A stretch of 64,000 nt of DNA from Gemmatimonadota bacterium. GTDB taxonomy: Bacteria; Gemmatimonadota; Gemmatimonadetes; Gemmatimonadales; GWC2-71-9. Every line of letters begins with the position of its first letter. Position 1 is the stretch's first letter. The position numbers and the translations under genes are program-made. The notes below the pieces were generated by a model that did not search any database, was not told the origin of the DNA, and saw only the letters and a list, made by a program, of their open reading frames with translations. The stretch covers positions 45,844 through 109,843 of the forward strand of contig QHUK01000005.1 in the NCBI GenBank assembly GCA_003222085.1, in the 5' to 3' direction. Shown here piece by piece: positions 23,660 to 37,853 of the stretch.

Positions 23660-24513
23660 CGTCTCCCCCCGCCCCCATCCGGTTGTTCGGCACCTCCTTC
23701 CAAAACCCCGTCCTCCTCGCTTCCGGCACCGCCGGGTTCGGGCACGAGGTGTCCGGTGTGATCGATCTCGAAGCCCTGGGTGGGATCGTCACCAAGGCGG
23801 TCACGCCGGAGCCGCGGCGGGGGCACCCGGCGCCTCGAGTCGCCGAGTTCCCAGGCGGCATGCTGAACGCCGTGGGACTCGCGAACCCGGGTCTCGGTGC
23901 CGTGCGGGAGCGCGAGCTTTCCTGGCTCGCGGCGCGGGTGCGGCGCGCTCGAGTGCTGGTGAACGTCGCCGGCGCGAGCATCGACGACTATGCGCGGGTA
24001 ATCGCGGGACTCACCGATCTCCCGGTGATCACCGCATTCGAGATCAATGCGTCCTGCCCCAACACCAGCGCCGGCGGGCTCGAGTTCGGCGCGACGCCGG
24101 AGAGCCTGCGCCAGCTGGTGCGCCGCTGCCGCGCAGTCTCCACCCGCCCCATGACGGTGAAGCTTTCGCCGGTGCTCCCCGACATCGCGGGGATGGCGCA
24201 GGTGGCGGAGCAGGAGGGGGCGGACGCCGTCACTCTGGTGAACACGATTCCCGGCACGCTCGACGGGCGACTCGGGAACGGGACGAGCGGCGGGGGCGTG
24301 AGCGGCCCGGCGCTGCTCGCGGTCGGTGTGCTGGCGACACGCAAGGTCCGCGGGGCGGTCTCCATACCGGTGATCGGCGTCGGCGGGATCCGCACCGCGC
24401 ACGACGCGCGTCAGTATCTCGCGGCGGGTGCGTCGCTCGTCGCGATCGGCACGGCGGCGCTCGCCGATCCCCGTGTTCCGGAGCGCGTGGCCCGGGAGCT
24501 CGAGCGTGGCTGA
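23656..24513 (+). CDS. pyrD: Dihydroorotate dehydrogenase, class 1B catalytic subunit
   Basis: The 285-residue TIM-barrel flavoprotein has SGTAGFG near the N-terminus and the class 1B signature NASCPNTSAGG with catalytic cysteine. It also has TVKLSP, LVNTIPG and the FMN-phosphate motif GVGGIRTAHDA. It oxidises dihydroorotate in pyrimidine synthesis. Class 1B enzymes usually need PyrK to pass electrons to NAD, but no pyrK is adjacent. It is coupled to pyrF by an 8-nt overlap. Confidence 0.95.
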   Translation: MTSPPAPIRLFGTSFQNPVLLASGTAGFGHEVSGVIDLEALGGIVTKAVTPEPRRGHPAPRVAEFPGGMLNAVGLANPGLGAVRERELSWLAARVRRARVLVNVAGASIDDYARVIAGLTDLPVITAFEINASCPNTSAGGLEFGATPESLRQLVRRCRAVSTRPMTVKLSPVLPDIAGMAQVAEQEGADAVTLVNTIPGTLDGRLGNGTSGGGVSGPALLAVGVLATRKVRGAVSIPVIGVGGIRTAHDARQYLAAGASLVAIGTAALADPRVPERVARELERG

Positions 24514-25195
24514 GCTCATCGTGGCGTTCGACCTGCCGAGCGGTCGCGAGGCGCTGGACCTCGCGGCGCGGCTTCCCGATCTGCGTTGGGTCAAGATCGG
24601 CCCCATCCTGCACGTGCGCGAAGGGCCGGCGCTGGTGCGCGAGTTCACCGCGCGCGGCGTGCGCGTGTTCCTCGATCTCAAGTGGCACGACATTCCCAGC
24701 GTGGTGGCGGGGGCGGTCGAGGCAGCGCGGGCTCAAGGGGTCGCGATGGCCACCGTCCACACCATGGGCGGACCAGCGGTGCTGGCCGCCGCCGCGCAGG
24801 CCGCGGGCGCGGTCGCGCTCGTCGGCGTCACGGTCCTCACCTCACATTCGGCGGGCGACTTCGAGCGGGTGGTGGGGCGGGGCGTGCCCGACCTGGGGTT
24901 CGAGGCCGAGCGACTGGGCCGGTTGGCGGTGGCCGCGGGGCTCCGGGGGGTGGTCGCGTCGGGCCACGAGCTGGCCCTGTTGCGGGCAGCGCTCGGGCCG
25001 GAGCCCTGGATCGTGGTGCCGGGGGTTCGAGCGCCCGGCGACGCGGCCGACGATCAGGCCCGCACGATCGCCGCTGCCGACGCCGTGCGCGGCGGGGCGA
25101 CGCACCTCGTGGTCGGTCGTCCGATCACCCGGGCCGCGGACCCTCGTGGGGTGTACCAGCGATTGGTGGAGAGCCTCCGATGCGGCAGCGCATAG
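24506..25195 (+). CDS. pyrF: Orotidine 5'-phosphate decarboxylase
   Basis: The 229-residue barrel has the N-terminal VAFDLPSG, the catalytic DLKWHDIPSVV (the Asp-Lys-Asp charge network) and the C-terminal phosphate-binding VVGRPITRAADP. It makes UMP from OMP. GTG 24506 is selected because it gives the normal N-terminus MAELIVAFDLPSG; the frame is open upstream into pyrD. It overlaps pyrD by 8 nt and the next gene by 16 nt. Confidence 0.95.
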   Translation: MAELIVAFDLPSGREALDLAARLPDLRWVKIGPILHVREGPALVREFTARGVRVFLDLKWHDIPSVVAGAVEAARAQGVAMATVHTMGGPAVLAAAAQAAGAVALVGVTVLTSHSAGDFERVVGRGVPDLGFEAERLGRLAVAAGLRGVVASGHELALLRAALGPEPWIVVPGVRAPGDAADDQARTIAAADAVRGGATHLVVGRPITRAADPRGVYQRLVESLRCGSA

Positions 25196-25599
25196 CGGTC
25201 GCGCTGGTGATGAGCTCGGTGTTCGCGGGCAGGGGGCTGGCGCAGGGCTCGCTCGGCGAGGCGGCCGAGCGCGTGCGTCAGGCCTGGCTCGCGCACAACG
25301 TGCAAGCGGTTGTGGGGCAAAGCTCTAGTGTGGTTCTCCAGATTCCCGGAGCGGACCCCTCGGCGGCGGTCGACCGGGCGCAGGCCATGGAGCTGTTGCG
25401 CCGCCACCTGCGCGCCGGTGTCGAGCGGGGCTTGCGGGTCAGCGCCGTCCGGGAGGTCGAGCCGGGACGCGGCTACGCGGAGCTGGACCGGCGCTACGTC
25501 GTCGCGGGCACGAGCGACGAACGACGCGAGACGATCTTCCTGGGCTTTCAAAAGCCCGGCCCCGAGTGGCTGTTGGCCGAGTTGCGGAGTGCGCCCTAA
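25180..25599 (+). CDS. Hypothetical secreted protein, possibly NTF2-like
   Basis: The 139-residue product has a signal peptide (MRQRIAVALVMSSVFAGRGLAQ). A small alpha+beta domain follows, beginning with helix AAERVRQAWLAHN and ending in several strands, a layout suggestive of an NTF2/SnoaL-like cone fold; this is only an impression. The start overlaps pyrF by 16 nt. No catalytic residues are recognisable. Confidence 0.68.
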   Translation: MRQRIAVALVMSSVFAGRGLAQGSLGEAAERVRQAWLAHNVQAVVGQSSSVVLQIPGADPSAAVDRAQAMELLRRHLRAGVERGLRVSAVREVEPGRGYAELDRRYVVAGTSDERRETIFLGFQKPGPEWLLAELRSAP

Positions 25600-25608
25600 T
25601 CCCGCCCC

Positions 25609-25637
25609 TTGCGTGAAGTTACGAGCCCGTCTATAGT
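25609..25637 (+). promoter_or_regulatory. Promoter of the rpmJ-rplQ operon
   Basis: TTGCGT (25609-25614), 17-nt spacer, TATAGT (25632-25637). It lies about 35 nt before the rpmJ start and just after the preceding stop, a strong sigma-70-type arrangement for ribosomal genes. Confidence 0.82.
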
Positions 25638-25674
25638 TCGAGACTTAATTGGATTTTTTCTCTGGAGCGTGCGT

Positions 25675-25791
25675 TTGAAGGTTCGGACCAGCGTCAAACC
25701 GATCTGCGAGCATTGTAAGGTGATCAAGCGGCGGGGGGTCATCCGCGTCATCTGCAAGCGCAGTCCCAAACACAAGCAGCGGCAGGGATAG
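25675..25791 (+). CDS. rpmJ: 50S ribosomal protein L36
   Basis: The 38-residue protein [26 protein letters not shown] is a typical L36 with zinc ligands in CEHC plus the later Cys and His. TTG 25675 is chosen because L36 normally starts MKVR and TGGAG lies 7 nt upstream; GTG at 25669 would add two residues. Confidence 0.95.
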   Translation: MKVRTSVKPICEHCKVIKRRGVIRVICKRSPKHKQRQG

Positions 25792-25797
25792 GACGAC

Positions 25798-26181
25798 ATG
25801 GCACGGATTGCAGGCGTCGACCTGCCACGTGACAAGAAAATCCTGTACGCTCTCCCGTACATCTTCGGCATCGGCCCGAGAAACGCGCAGGTGATTCTCG
25901 CGGAGACCGGGATCAATGCGGATGCACGCGTCCGTGATCTGCGCGACGCGGAGGTCGCGCGGCTGCGGCAGGTGATCGAGCGAGACTACAAGGTCGAGGG
26001 GGCGCTGCGCACGGAGGTCGCGATGAACATCAAGCGGCTGATGGACATCGGGACGTACCGCGGCGCGCGGCATCGCAAGGGGCTGCCGGTGCGCGGGCAG
26101 CGCACGCACACCAACGCGCGTACCAAGAAGGGGCCGCGGCGCGCGATTGCGGGCAAGAAGAAGCCCCTCCTGAAAAAGTAA
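25798..26181 (+). CDS. rpsM: 30S ribosomal protein S13
   Basis: The 127-residue protein [25 protein letters not shown] is unmistakable S13, with the [25 protein letters not shown] region near the C-terminus and a lysine-rich tail. It sits 6 nt after rpmJ and ends directly at rpsK. Confidence 0.98.
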   Translation: MARIAGVDLPRDKKILYALPYIFGIGPRNAQVILAETGINADARVRDLRDAEVARLRQVIERDYKVEGALRTEVAMNIKRLMDIGTYRGARHRKGLPVRGQRTHTNARTKKGPRRAIAGKKKPLLKK

Positions 26182-26574
26182 ATGGCACAGGCAAAGGCGG
26201 CGGGCGCGAAGCGCGCCAAGAAGGTGGTCGAGGCCGAAGGGATCGCCCACATCACGGCGACGTTCAACAACACGCTCATCACCATCACCGACATGCAGGG
26301 GAATGCCCTCACCTGGGGGTCCTCGGGCAAGGCCGGGTTTCAGGGCTCCAAGAAGTCCACGCCGTTCGCCGCCACTGTCGCGGCGGAGCAGGCGGCCCGC
26401 GAAGCGCTGAACCTGGGCGTGCGGCGCGTACACGTGCGCGTGCAGGGCCCCGGGTCGGGCCGCGAGTCGGCGATCCAGGCCCTCGCGACCGCGGGCCTGC
26501 AGATCCGCTCGATCCGCGACGTGACGCCGATTCCCCACAACGGGTGTCGGCCGCCCAAGAAGCGGCGGGTCTGA
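26182..26574 (+). CDS. rpsK: 30S ribosomal protein S11
   Basis: The 130-residue protein has the S11 core ([56 protein letters not shown]) and the C-terminal [15 protein letters not shown]. Its ATG follows the rpsM stop with no gap. Confidence 0.98.
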   Translation: MAQAKAAGAKRAKKVVEAEGIAHITATFNNTLITITDMQGNALTWGSSGKAGFQGSKKSTPFAATVAAEQAAREALNLGVRRVHVRVQGPGSGRESAIQALATAGLQIRSIRDVTPIPHNGCRPPKKRRV

Positions 26575-26577
26575 GTC

Positions 26578-27213
26578 ATGGCACGCTACACCGGGCCCGC
26601 GTGCAAGCTGTGCCGTCGCGAGGGGACAAAGCTGTTCCTCAAAGGGACGCGCTGTCTCACCGAGAAGTGCGCGGTGGAGCGGCGCGCCTACGCGCCGGGC
26701 CAGCATGGTCAGTCGTCCGGACGCCGGCGCAAGGCGTCCGACTATCAACGCCAGCTGCGCGAGAAGCAGAAGGTCAAGCGGATCTACGGGCTTTCGGAGC
26801 GGCAGTTCCGCAACATCTTCGATCACGTCCTCAAGGAGCCCGGGGTCACCGGTGAGGCGCTGCTGGTGGCGTTGGAGAGTCGCCTCGACAATCTCGTGTA
26901 CCGGATGGGCTTCGCCGTGTCGCGCCGGCAGGCGCGCCAGTTGGTCCGGCACCGCCACGTCCAGGTGAACGGCCGTACGCTGGACGTCCCGTCGTACCGC
27001 GTGGGGCCGGGCGACGAGGTGAAAATCGCCGACGCGAGCCGCGAGCTCGTGCTCGTGAAGCACGCCCTCGAGCAGTTCGGCCGGCAGCAACCCGTGTCCT
27101 GGATCCAGGTCGATACCGACAAGGCGCTCGGCCGGATGACGCAGCGGCCCACCCGCGACGCCATCCCGATCGCCGCGCAAGAACAGTTAATCGTCGAGCT
27201 CTATTCCAAGTGA
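26578..27213 (+). CDS. rpsD: 30S ribosomal protein S4
   Basis: The 211-residue protein begins ARYTGPACKLCRREGTKLFLKG and has an N-terminal zinc-type cluster (CKLC, then Cys and Cys in CLTEKC). The S4 RNA-binding domain follows (RLDNLVYRMGFAVSRRQARQLVRH). In many bacteria S4 also represses its own operon. The stop overlaps rpoA (TGATG). Confidence 0.98.
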   Translation: MARYTGPACKLCRREGTKLFLKGTRCLTEKCAVERRAYAPGQHGQSSGRRRKASDYQRQLREKQKVKRIYGLSERQFRNIFDHVLKEPGVTGEALLVALESRLDNLVYRMGFAVSRRQARQLVRHRHVQVNGRTLDVPSYRVGPGDEVKIADASRELVLVKHALEQFGRQQPVSWIQVDTDKALGRMTQRPTRDAIPIAAQEQLIVELYSK

Positions 27214-28268
27214 TGACGACTCTCGATTTGAGCGGGCTGGTCCGCCCCCACCTGGTCGAAATGACCAAGCGGGAAGACAACCCGAATGCCGCCGAGTTCC
27301 GACTCCAGCCGCTGGAGCGGGGCTATGGCTACACTCTCGGCAACTCGTTGCGGCGGATGTTGCTCTCGTCGCTGCGGGGCGCGGCCGTCTGGGCGTTCCG
27401 CCTGGACGGCGTCGTCCACGAGCACCAGACCATCCCCGGGGTGGTCGAGGATGTGCACGAGATCATTCAGCGGCTGAAGCAGCTGACGCTGGTGCTCGCG
27501 CCGGACGTGGACGAAGCGGTCCTGCACATCAAGCACGACAAGGCCGGGCCGGTGTACGCGCGCGACATCGAGGCGCACAGTGCCGTGAGCATCGTGAACC
27601 CCGATCAGCTCCTGTTCACGGTCCAGGACGACCGCGACGTCGGGGGCGAGCTGTACGTGAACAAGGGACGCGGCTACGTCGAGGCCGAGCAGCACCCGAT
27701 CGACCGCACCATGCCGGTGGACGTCGTGCGGGTGGACTCGATCTACAATCCCGTCCGGCGCGCCAACTTCACCGTGGCGGAGACCCGCGTGGGGCAGCGC
27801 ACCGACTACGACCGGCTCACGCTCACGGTGGAGACCAACGGGACCATTTCTCCCGAGGACGCCGTCGCGTACGCCGCGGCGCTGGCGCAGGAGCACTTCC
27901 GGTTCTTCGTGGACTTCGGCAAGGTGCCGATGGTCGCCGCCCAGCCCGCGGGGAACGGCGGCGCGGCGCCGAGCCGGCTGCGTGAGGTGCTCGCGCGCTC
28001 GATCGACGACGTGGGGCTCTCGGTGCGCTCGGTCAATTCGCTCAAGAACTCCAACATTCGGACGCTGGGCGACTTGGTGCAGTACCGCGAGGAAGACCTC
28101 CTGAAAGTGAAGAACGTTGGAGAGAAGGCGCTCGGCGAGATCGCCGAGCTGCTGCGCCGGGAGGGGCTCAACTTCGGGATGAAGTTCGAAGAGACCGCCG
28201 ACGAGCTGAAGGTGGTCGACCCCGGTGCCGCGCCGCAGGCACAGGCGAGCGAGGGGGAGCCGGAGTAA
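27213..28268 (+). CDS. rpoA: RNA polymerase alpha subunit
   Basis: The 351-residue protein has the alpha N-terminal domain for dimerisation (FRLQPLERGYGYTLGNSLRRMLLSSL), a linker near residue 245, and a C-terminal domain for UP-element binding (SVRSVNSLKNSNIRTLGDLVQ..NVGEKALGEI). ATG 27213 overlaps the rpsD stop; GTG 27210 is an alternative giving one more residue. Confidence 0.98.
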   Translation: MTTLDLSGLVRPHLVEMTKREDNPNAAEFRLQPLERGYGYTLGNSLRRMLLSSLRGAAVWAFRLDGVVHEHQTIPGVVEDVHEIIQRLKQLTLVLAPDVDEAVLHIKHDKAGPVYARDIEAHSAVSIVNPDQLLFTVQDDRDVGGELYVNKGRGYVEAEQHPIDRTMPVDVVRVDSIYNPVRRANFTVAETRVGQRTDYDRLTLTVETNGTISPEDAVAYAAALAQEHFRFFVDFGKVPMVAAQPAGNGGAAPSRLREVLARSIDDVGLSVRSVNSLKNSNIRTLGDLVQYREEDLLKVKNVGEKALGEIAELLRREGLNFGMKFEETADELKVVDPGAAPQAQASEGEPE

Positions 28269-28624
28269 TGCGTCACCGCGCCAAGGGACGCCAGCTATCG
28301 CGCACGGCGAGCCACAAGAAGGCGCTGCTGGCCAACCTGGCCACGAGCCTCTTCCGTCACGACAAGATCGTGACCACCGAGGCCAAGGCGAAGGAGTTGC
28401 GACCCTACGCCGAGCGGCTCATCACGCTGGCGCGCCGCGGGGACCTCCATGCCCGTCGCCTGGTGGAGCGACGGCTGAAGGACCGCACCGTGACGCACAA
28501 GCTCTTCAAGGATGTGGGGCCACGGTTCGCGTCACGCCCCGGCGGTTACACCAGGATCATCAAGCTGGGCCATCGCTCGGGCGACGGCGCCGAGGTGGCT
28601 CGGATCGAACTGCTGGGTGCGTGA
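28268..28624 (+). CDS. rplQ: 50S ribosomal protein L17
   Basis: The 118-residue protein starts MRHRAKGRQLSRTASHKKALLANL and has the L17 motifs RPYAERLITLAR and RPGGYTRIIKLGHRSGD. Its ATG overlaps the rpoA TAA. It is the last gene of the operon and is followed by a clear terminator. Confidence 0.98.
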   Translation: MRHRAKGRQLSRTASHKKALLANLATSLFRHDKIVTTEAKAKELRPYAERLITLARRGDLHARRLVERRLKDRTVTHKLFKDVGPRFASRPGGYTRIIKLGHRSGDGAEVARIELLGA

Positions 28625-28658
28625 GGGAGCGGGAGGGCGCGGCGGCCCGAGCGGCACG

Positions 28659-28680
28659 GGGGACCCTGGGTCCCCTTTTT
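28659..28680 (+). terminator. Rho-independent terminator of the rpmJ-rplQ operon
   Basis: GGGGACC (28659-28665), loop CTG, GGTCCCC (28669-28675), then TTTTT (28676-28680). A perfect 7-bp GC-rich stem and U-run, just before the convergent rpmB. Confidence 0.92.
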
Positions 28681-28682
28681 CG

Positions 28683-34162
<5,480 letters not shown>

Positions 34163-35118
34163 CGAAGGCACCGGCGAAGCCGGCGGGCAAAGCGGGCAAG
34201 GCTCCCGCCAAGCCGTCGGCCGCCGCCGCGCCGCCCGCGCCGAAGGTCAAGTTCCGCGGGCGCGTGCTCGAGAACGAGCCCCTGGCCCGCCACACCACGT
34301 ACCGGATCGGCGGACCGGCGCGCTATCTCGTCATGCCCGCCGATGGCGAGGACGTCGCCAAGGCGCTCGAGCTGGCGCAGGACCGCGGGCTCCCGTGGGT
34401 GGCCCTCGGGCTCGGCTCGAACGTGCTCGTCAAGGACGGCGGCTTCCCGGGCGTCGTGGTCCGCATCGGGAAGGGGCTCGACCGCTTCGAGATGAAGGGC
34501 GCGACCGCGATCGTGGGCGCAGGCCTGCCGACGCCGCTGCTCGCCCGCCGCACGGCCGAGGCGGGCTTCGCGGGCGTGGAGCGCTTCATCGGAATCCCGG
34601 GCACCGTGGGCGGCGGCGTCTACATGAATGCCGGCGCGCATGGGGCCGAGTTCGCCGAAGTGCTCACGGAAGCCACCGTGATGGACGCCAAGGGGAAGAT
34701 CCGGCCGGTCCCGCGCAAGCAGATCTCGTTCAAGTACCGGTCTTCGAACCTGGGCAACGTGATCGTGCTCGAGGCGAAGCTGGCGCTGATCGAGGAGCCG
34801 CCCGCCAAGCTCAAGGAGTTGCAGGCCCGCCTGCTCCGGTGGCGGAAGGCGGGGACGCCGTTCGACCAGCCGTGTTGCGGTTCGGTATTCAAGAATCCGG
34901 GGGGCCCCCGCACCGCCGGCGCCTTGATCGACGAATGCGGGTTGAAGGGCTTTGCGGTCGGCGGCGCCCAGGTGTCGCCGCTGCACGCGAACTACATCGT
35001 CAACACCGGCACCGCGTCGGCGAGTGACGTGCTGAAGGTCATCGAGCACGTGCGAAAGACGGTCGCCAAGAGGACCGGCGTCGAGCTGGAGCTCGAGGTC
35101 AAGGTGATCGGGGTGTAG

Positions 35119-35709
35119 ATGGCGGAGTTCTTCGTCCACGAATCGAGCTATGTCGACGACGGCGCGCGCGTCGGCCGGGGCACGAAAATCTGGCACTTTT
35201 GCCACGTCATGCCCGGCGCGGTCATCGGCGAGCGGTGCAATCTGGGCCAGAACGTGGTGGTGATGCCGGGCACGCGGATCGGCAACAACGTCAAGATCCA
35301 GAACAACGTGTCGATCTACGAAGGCGTGACCCTGGAGGACGATGTGTTCTGCGGGCCGTCGTGCGTGTTCACCAACGTGCTGAACCCGCGGAGCCACGTG
35401 TCGCGCAAGCACGAGTACCGACCCACGCGCGTCAAACGGGGGGGCTCCATCGGCGCCAACGCCACGATTCTGTGCGGGGTCACGCTCGGCGAGTACGCGT
35501 TCATCGGTGCCGGCGCGGTCGTGACGTCCGACGTCCCGGCGTACGCGCTGATGGTGGGCGTGCCGGCGCGCCGCGTCGGATGGATGTGCCAATGCGGCGA
35601 GCGGTTGTCGATCGCGGCGGGCCGGGCCGCCTGCCCCGTCTGCGGCACCGCCTACGAGGAATCGAACGGCGCCCTGCGGCCCATGGCCCAGCCCCGCCGC
35701 GCCGGATGA
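35119..35709 (+). CDS. UDP-sugar N-acetyltransferase, left-handed beta-helix (WlbB/WbpD type) with zinc ribbon
   Basis: The 196-residue protein starts [30 protein letters not shown] and has hexapeptide repeats typical of WlbB/WbpD enzymes. These acetylate the 3-amino group of UDP-GlcNAc(3N)A. A C-terminal extension carries CQCG...CPVCG, a zinc-ribbon pair absent from the shorter homologues. It abuts murB and precedes the aminotransferase and dehydrogenase of the same route. Confidence 0.87.
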   Translation: MAEFFVHESSYVDDGARVGRGTKIWHFCHVMPGAVIGERCNLGQNVVVMPGTRIGNNVKIQNNVSIYEGVTLEDDVFCGPSCVFTNVLNPRSHVSRKHEYRPTRVKRGGSIGANATILCGVTLGEYAFIGAGAVVTSDVPAYALMVGVPARRVGWMCQCGERLSIAAGRAACPVCGTAYEESNGALRPMAQPRRAG

Positions 35710-35736
35710 CATGTCGCCGCTCGCGGTAGTGACACC

Positions 35737-36852
35737 GTGAACGTTCCGCTCCTCGACCTCGTGGCGCAGTACCGCGCGATCAAGGACGAAGTCCTGCCTG
35801 CCATCCAGGCGGTGATAGAGTCGCAGCAGTTCGTCATGGGTCCAGCCGTGCCGCGCCTCGAGGCAGCCGTGGCCCGCCTGGCCGGCGCGACGCACGGCAT
35901 CGCCTGCGCGAGCGGGACCGACGCGCTGCTCCTGCCCCTCAAGGCGCTCGACCTCGGGCCCGGGGACGAGGTCATCACCACCCCCTTCACGTTCTTCGCG
36001 ACCGCCGGGACGATCCACAACGCGGGCGGCACTCCGGTGTTCGTGGACATCGAGCCGGACACGTTCAATATCGATCCCGCGGCGGTAGAGGCAGCCATCA
36101 CGCCCCGGACGCGCGCCATCGTGCCCGTGCATCTCTACGGCCAGATGGCGGCCATGGAACGCCTGGGCGCCATCGGACGGGCGCGCGATCTCCCGATCAT
36201 CGAGGACGCGGCGCAGGCGATCGGTGCGCGCCGCTCGATCGACGGGCAATGGCGGATGGCGGGCGAGCTGGGACGGGCCGCCGGGTTCTCCTTCTTTCCG
36301 AGCAAGAACCTGGGGGCGTGGGGTGACGGCGGGATGATGGTCACCTCGGATGCGGCGCTCGCCGAGCGGCTCCGGACGCTCCGGCTCCACGGCGGGGCGA
36401 AGCAGTACCACCACGACGAGGTCGGCACGAACTCCCGGCTCGACACGCTGCAGGCGGCCGTCCTGCTCGCGAAGCTGCCGCACCTCGGGTCATGGTCGGC
36501 GAAGCGACGGGAGCATGCGGCGTTTTACACCCGCGCGCTGGCCGATCTCCCGGCGGTGCGGCCGCCGGTGGTGGACGCCGCGAACGAGCACATCTTTCAT
36601 CAGTACACCGTGCGCGTCGAGCGGCGGGACGAGCTGTACGCGCACCTCAAGAGCCAGGGGATCGGGAGCGCGATCTACTACCCCGTGCCGCTGCACCTGC
36701 AACCCTGCTTCAGCCATCTGGGCTACCGGCCGGGGCGGCTGCCCGAGTCGGAACGCGCCTCCGGCGAGGTGTTGTCGCTCCCCGTCTACCCGGAGCTGAC
36801 GCGCGGGCAGCTCGACTGCGTGATCGAGACCATCCGTGGATTCTACCGGTGA
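35737..36852 (+). CDS. DegT/DnrJ/EryC1 sugar aminotransferase (WlbC/WbpE type)
   Basis: The 371-residue PLP enzyme has the DLVAQYRAIKDEV start, ASGTDALLL, the TPFTFFATAGTI segment, VHLYGQ, EDAAQAIGA and the PLP lysine in FFPSKNLGAWGDGG. It transfers an amino group to the 3-keto sugar made by the neighbouring WlbA-type enzyme. GTG 35737 gives the usual NVPLLDL start. It is coupled to the next gene by GTGA. Confidence 0.9.
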   Translation: MNVPLLDLVAQYRAIKDEVLPAIQAVIESQQFVMGPAVPRLEAAVARLAGATHGIACASGTDALLLPLKALDLGPGDEVITTPFTFFATAGTIHNAGGTPVFVDIEPDTFNIDPAAVEAAITPRTRAIVPVHLYGQMAAMERLGAIGRARDLPIIEDAAQAIGARRSIDGQWRMAGELGRAAGFSFFPSKNLGAWGDGGMMVTSDAALAERLRTLRLHGGAKQYHHDEVGTNSRLDTLQAAVLLAKLPHLGSWSAKRREHAAFYTRALADLPAVRPPVVDAANEHIFHQYTVRVERRDELYAHLKSQGIGSAIYYPVPLHLQPCFSHLGYRPGRLPESERASGEVLSLPVYPELTRGQLDCVIETIRGFYR

Positions 36853-37853
36853 GCCGGCTGCGGCTCGGCGTGATCGGCGCCGGGGCGTGGGGCCGGAACC
36901 ATGTCCGCACGGTCGCGGGTTTGGCGGAGGCGGAACTCGCCGCGGTGTGCGACGCCGACGCCAAGGTGCGCGAGCGCCTGACACGGCAGTACCCGGCCGC
37001 GCACGTCACGGCCGACGTCGGCGAGCTGCTGGGCCGGGCGGACGCCGTGGTGATCGCGTCGCCGGCGGCGACGCACTCGCGGTTCGCCTTGCAGTGCGTC
37101 GAGGCCGGAAAGCCGTGCCTCGTGGAAAAGCCGTTTGCCTTGAGCAGGCGCGACGCGGAGGCTGTGGCGCGGGCCGCTGCCGACGCCCGAGTCCCCGTCC
37201 TGGCGGGCCACCTGCTGCTGTTTCACCCCGCCGTGGAGCGCCTCCGGGAGCTGGTGCAGGGAGGCGAGCTCGGACGGGTCTACTACCTGTACGGGCTACG
37301 CGTCAACCTGGGGCAGGTCCGCGCCGATGAGAACGCGCTGTGGAGCTTCGGGCCGCACGACGTCTCGGTGGCACTGTACTTGCTTGGAGACGCCCCCGTG
37401 CGGGTCGCGGCGCATGGAAAGAGCTACCTGCAGCCGACCGTCGAGGACGTCGTGTTCCTGACCATGGAGTTCGGGAGCGGCGTGCTCGCGCATGTGCAGC
37501 TGTCGTGGCTCGACCCGCACAAGGAACGCAAACTCACCGTCGTAGGGGCGAAAAAGATGGTCGTGTTCGACGATATGGAGACCCGCGAGAAACTGCGGAT
37601 CTACGACAAGGGCGTGGAGCGGCCCCCGGAGTACGGGTCGTACGGCGAGGCGCTGTCGATCCGGGAGGGCGACATCTTCATCCCGAAGATTCCCAACGTC
37701 GAGCCGCTCGCGGCGGAGCTCGGCCACTTCGTGCGCGTCGCGCGGGGCGCGGAGCCTCCCCGCGCGAGCGCGGAGGACGGGGTCCGCGTGGTCACGGTAC
37801 TCGAGGCGGCGACGCGCTCGTTGGCGAGCGGCGGCGCGCCGGTCTCGCCATGA
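36849..37853 (+). CDS. Gfo/Idh/MocA oxidoreductase (WlbA/WbpB type)
   Basis: The 334-residue protein has an N-terminal Rossmann fold (RLGVIGAGAWGRNHVRTVAG), the family EKP motif in CLVEKPFALS and a C-terminal alpha/beta domain (HDVSVALYLLG). In the diacetamido-uronate route this enzyme oxidises C3 of UDP-GlcNAcA. Its position between the aminotransferase and the UDP-GlcNAc dehydrogenase supports that role. Confidence 0.87.
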   Translation: MSRLRLGVIGAGAWGRNHVRTVAGLAEAELAAVCDADAKVRERLTRQYPAAHVTADVGELLGRADAVVIASPAATHSRFALQCVEAGKPCLVEKPFALSRRDAEAVARAAADARVPVLAGHLLLFHPAVERLRELVQGGELGRVYYLYGLRVNLGQVRADENALWSFGPHDVSVALYLLGDAPVRVAAHGKSYLQPTVEDVVFLTMEFGSGVLAHVQLSWLDPHKERKLTVVGAKKMVVFDDMETREKLRIYDKGVERPPEYGSYGEALSIREGDIFIPKIPNVEPLAAELGHFVRVARGAEPPRASAEDGVRVVTVLEAATRSLASGGAPVSP

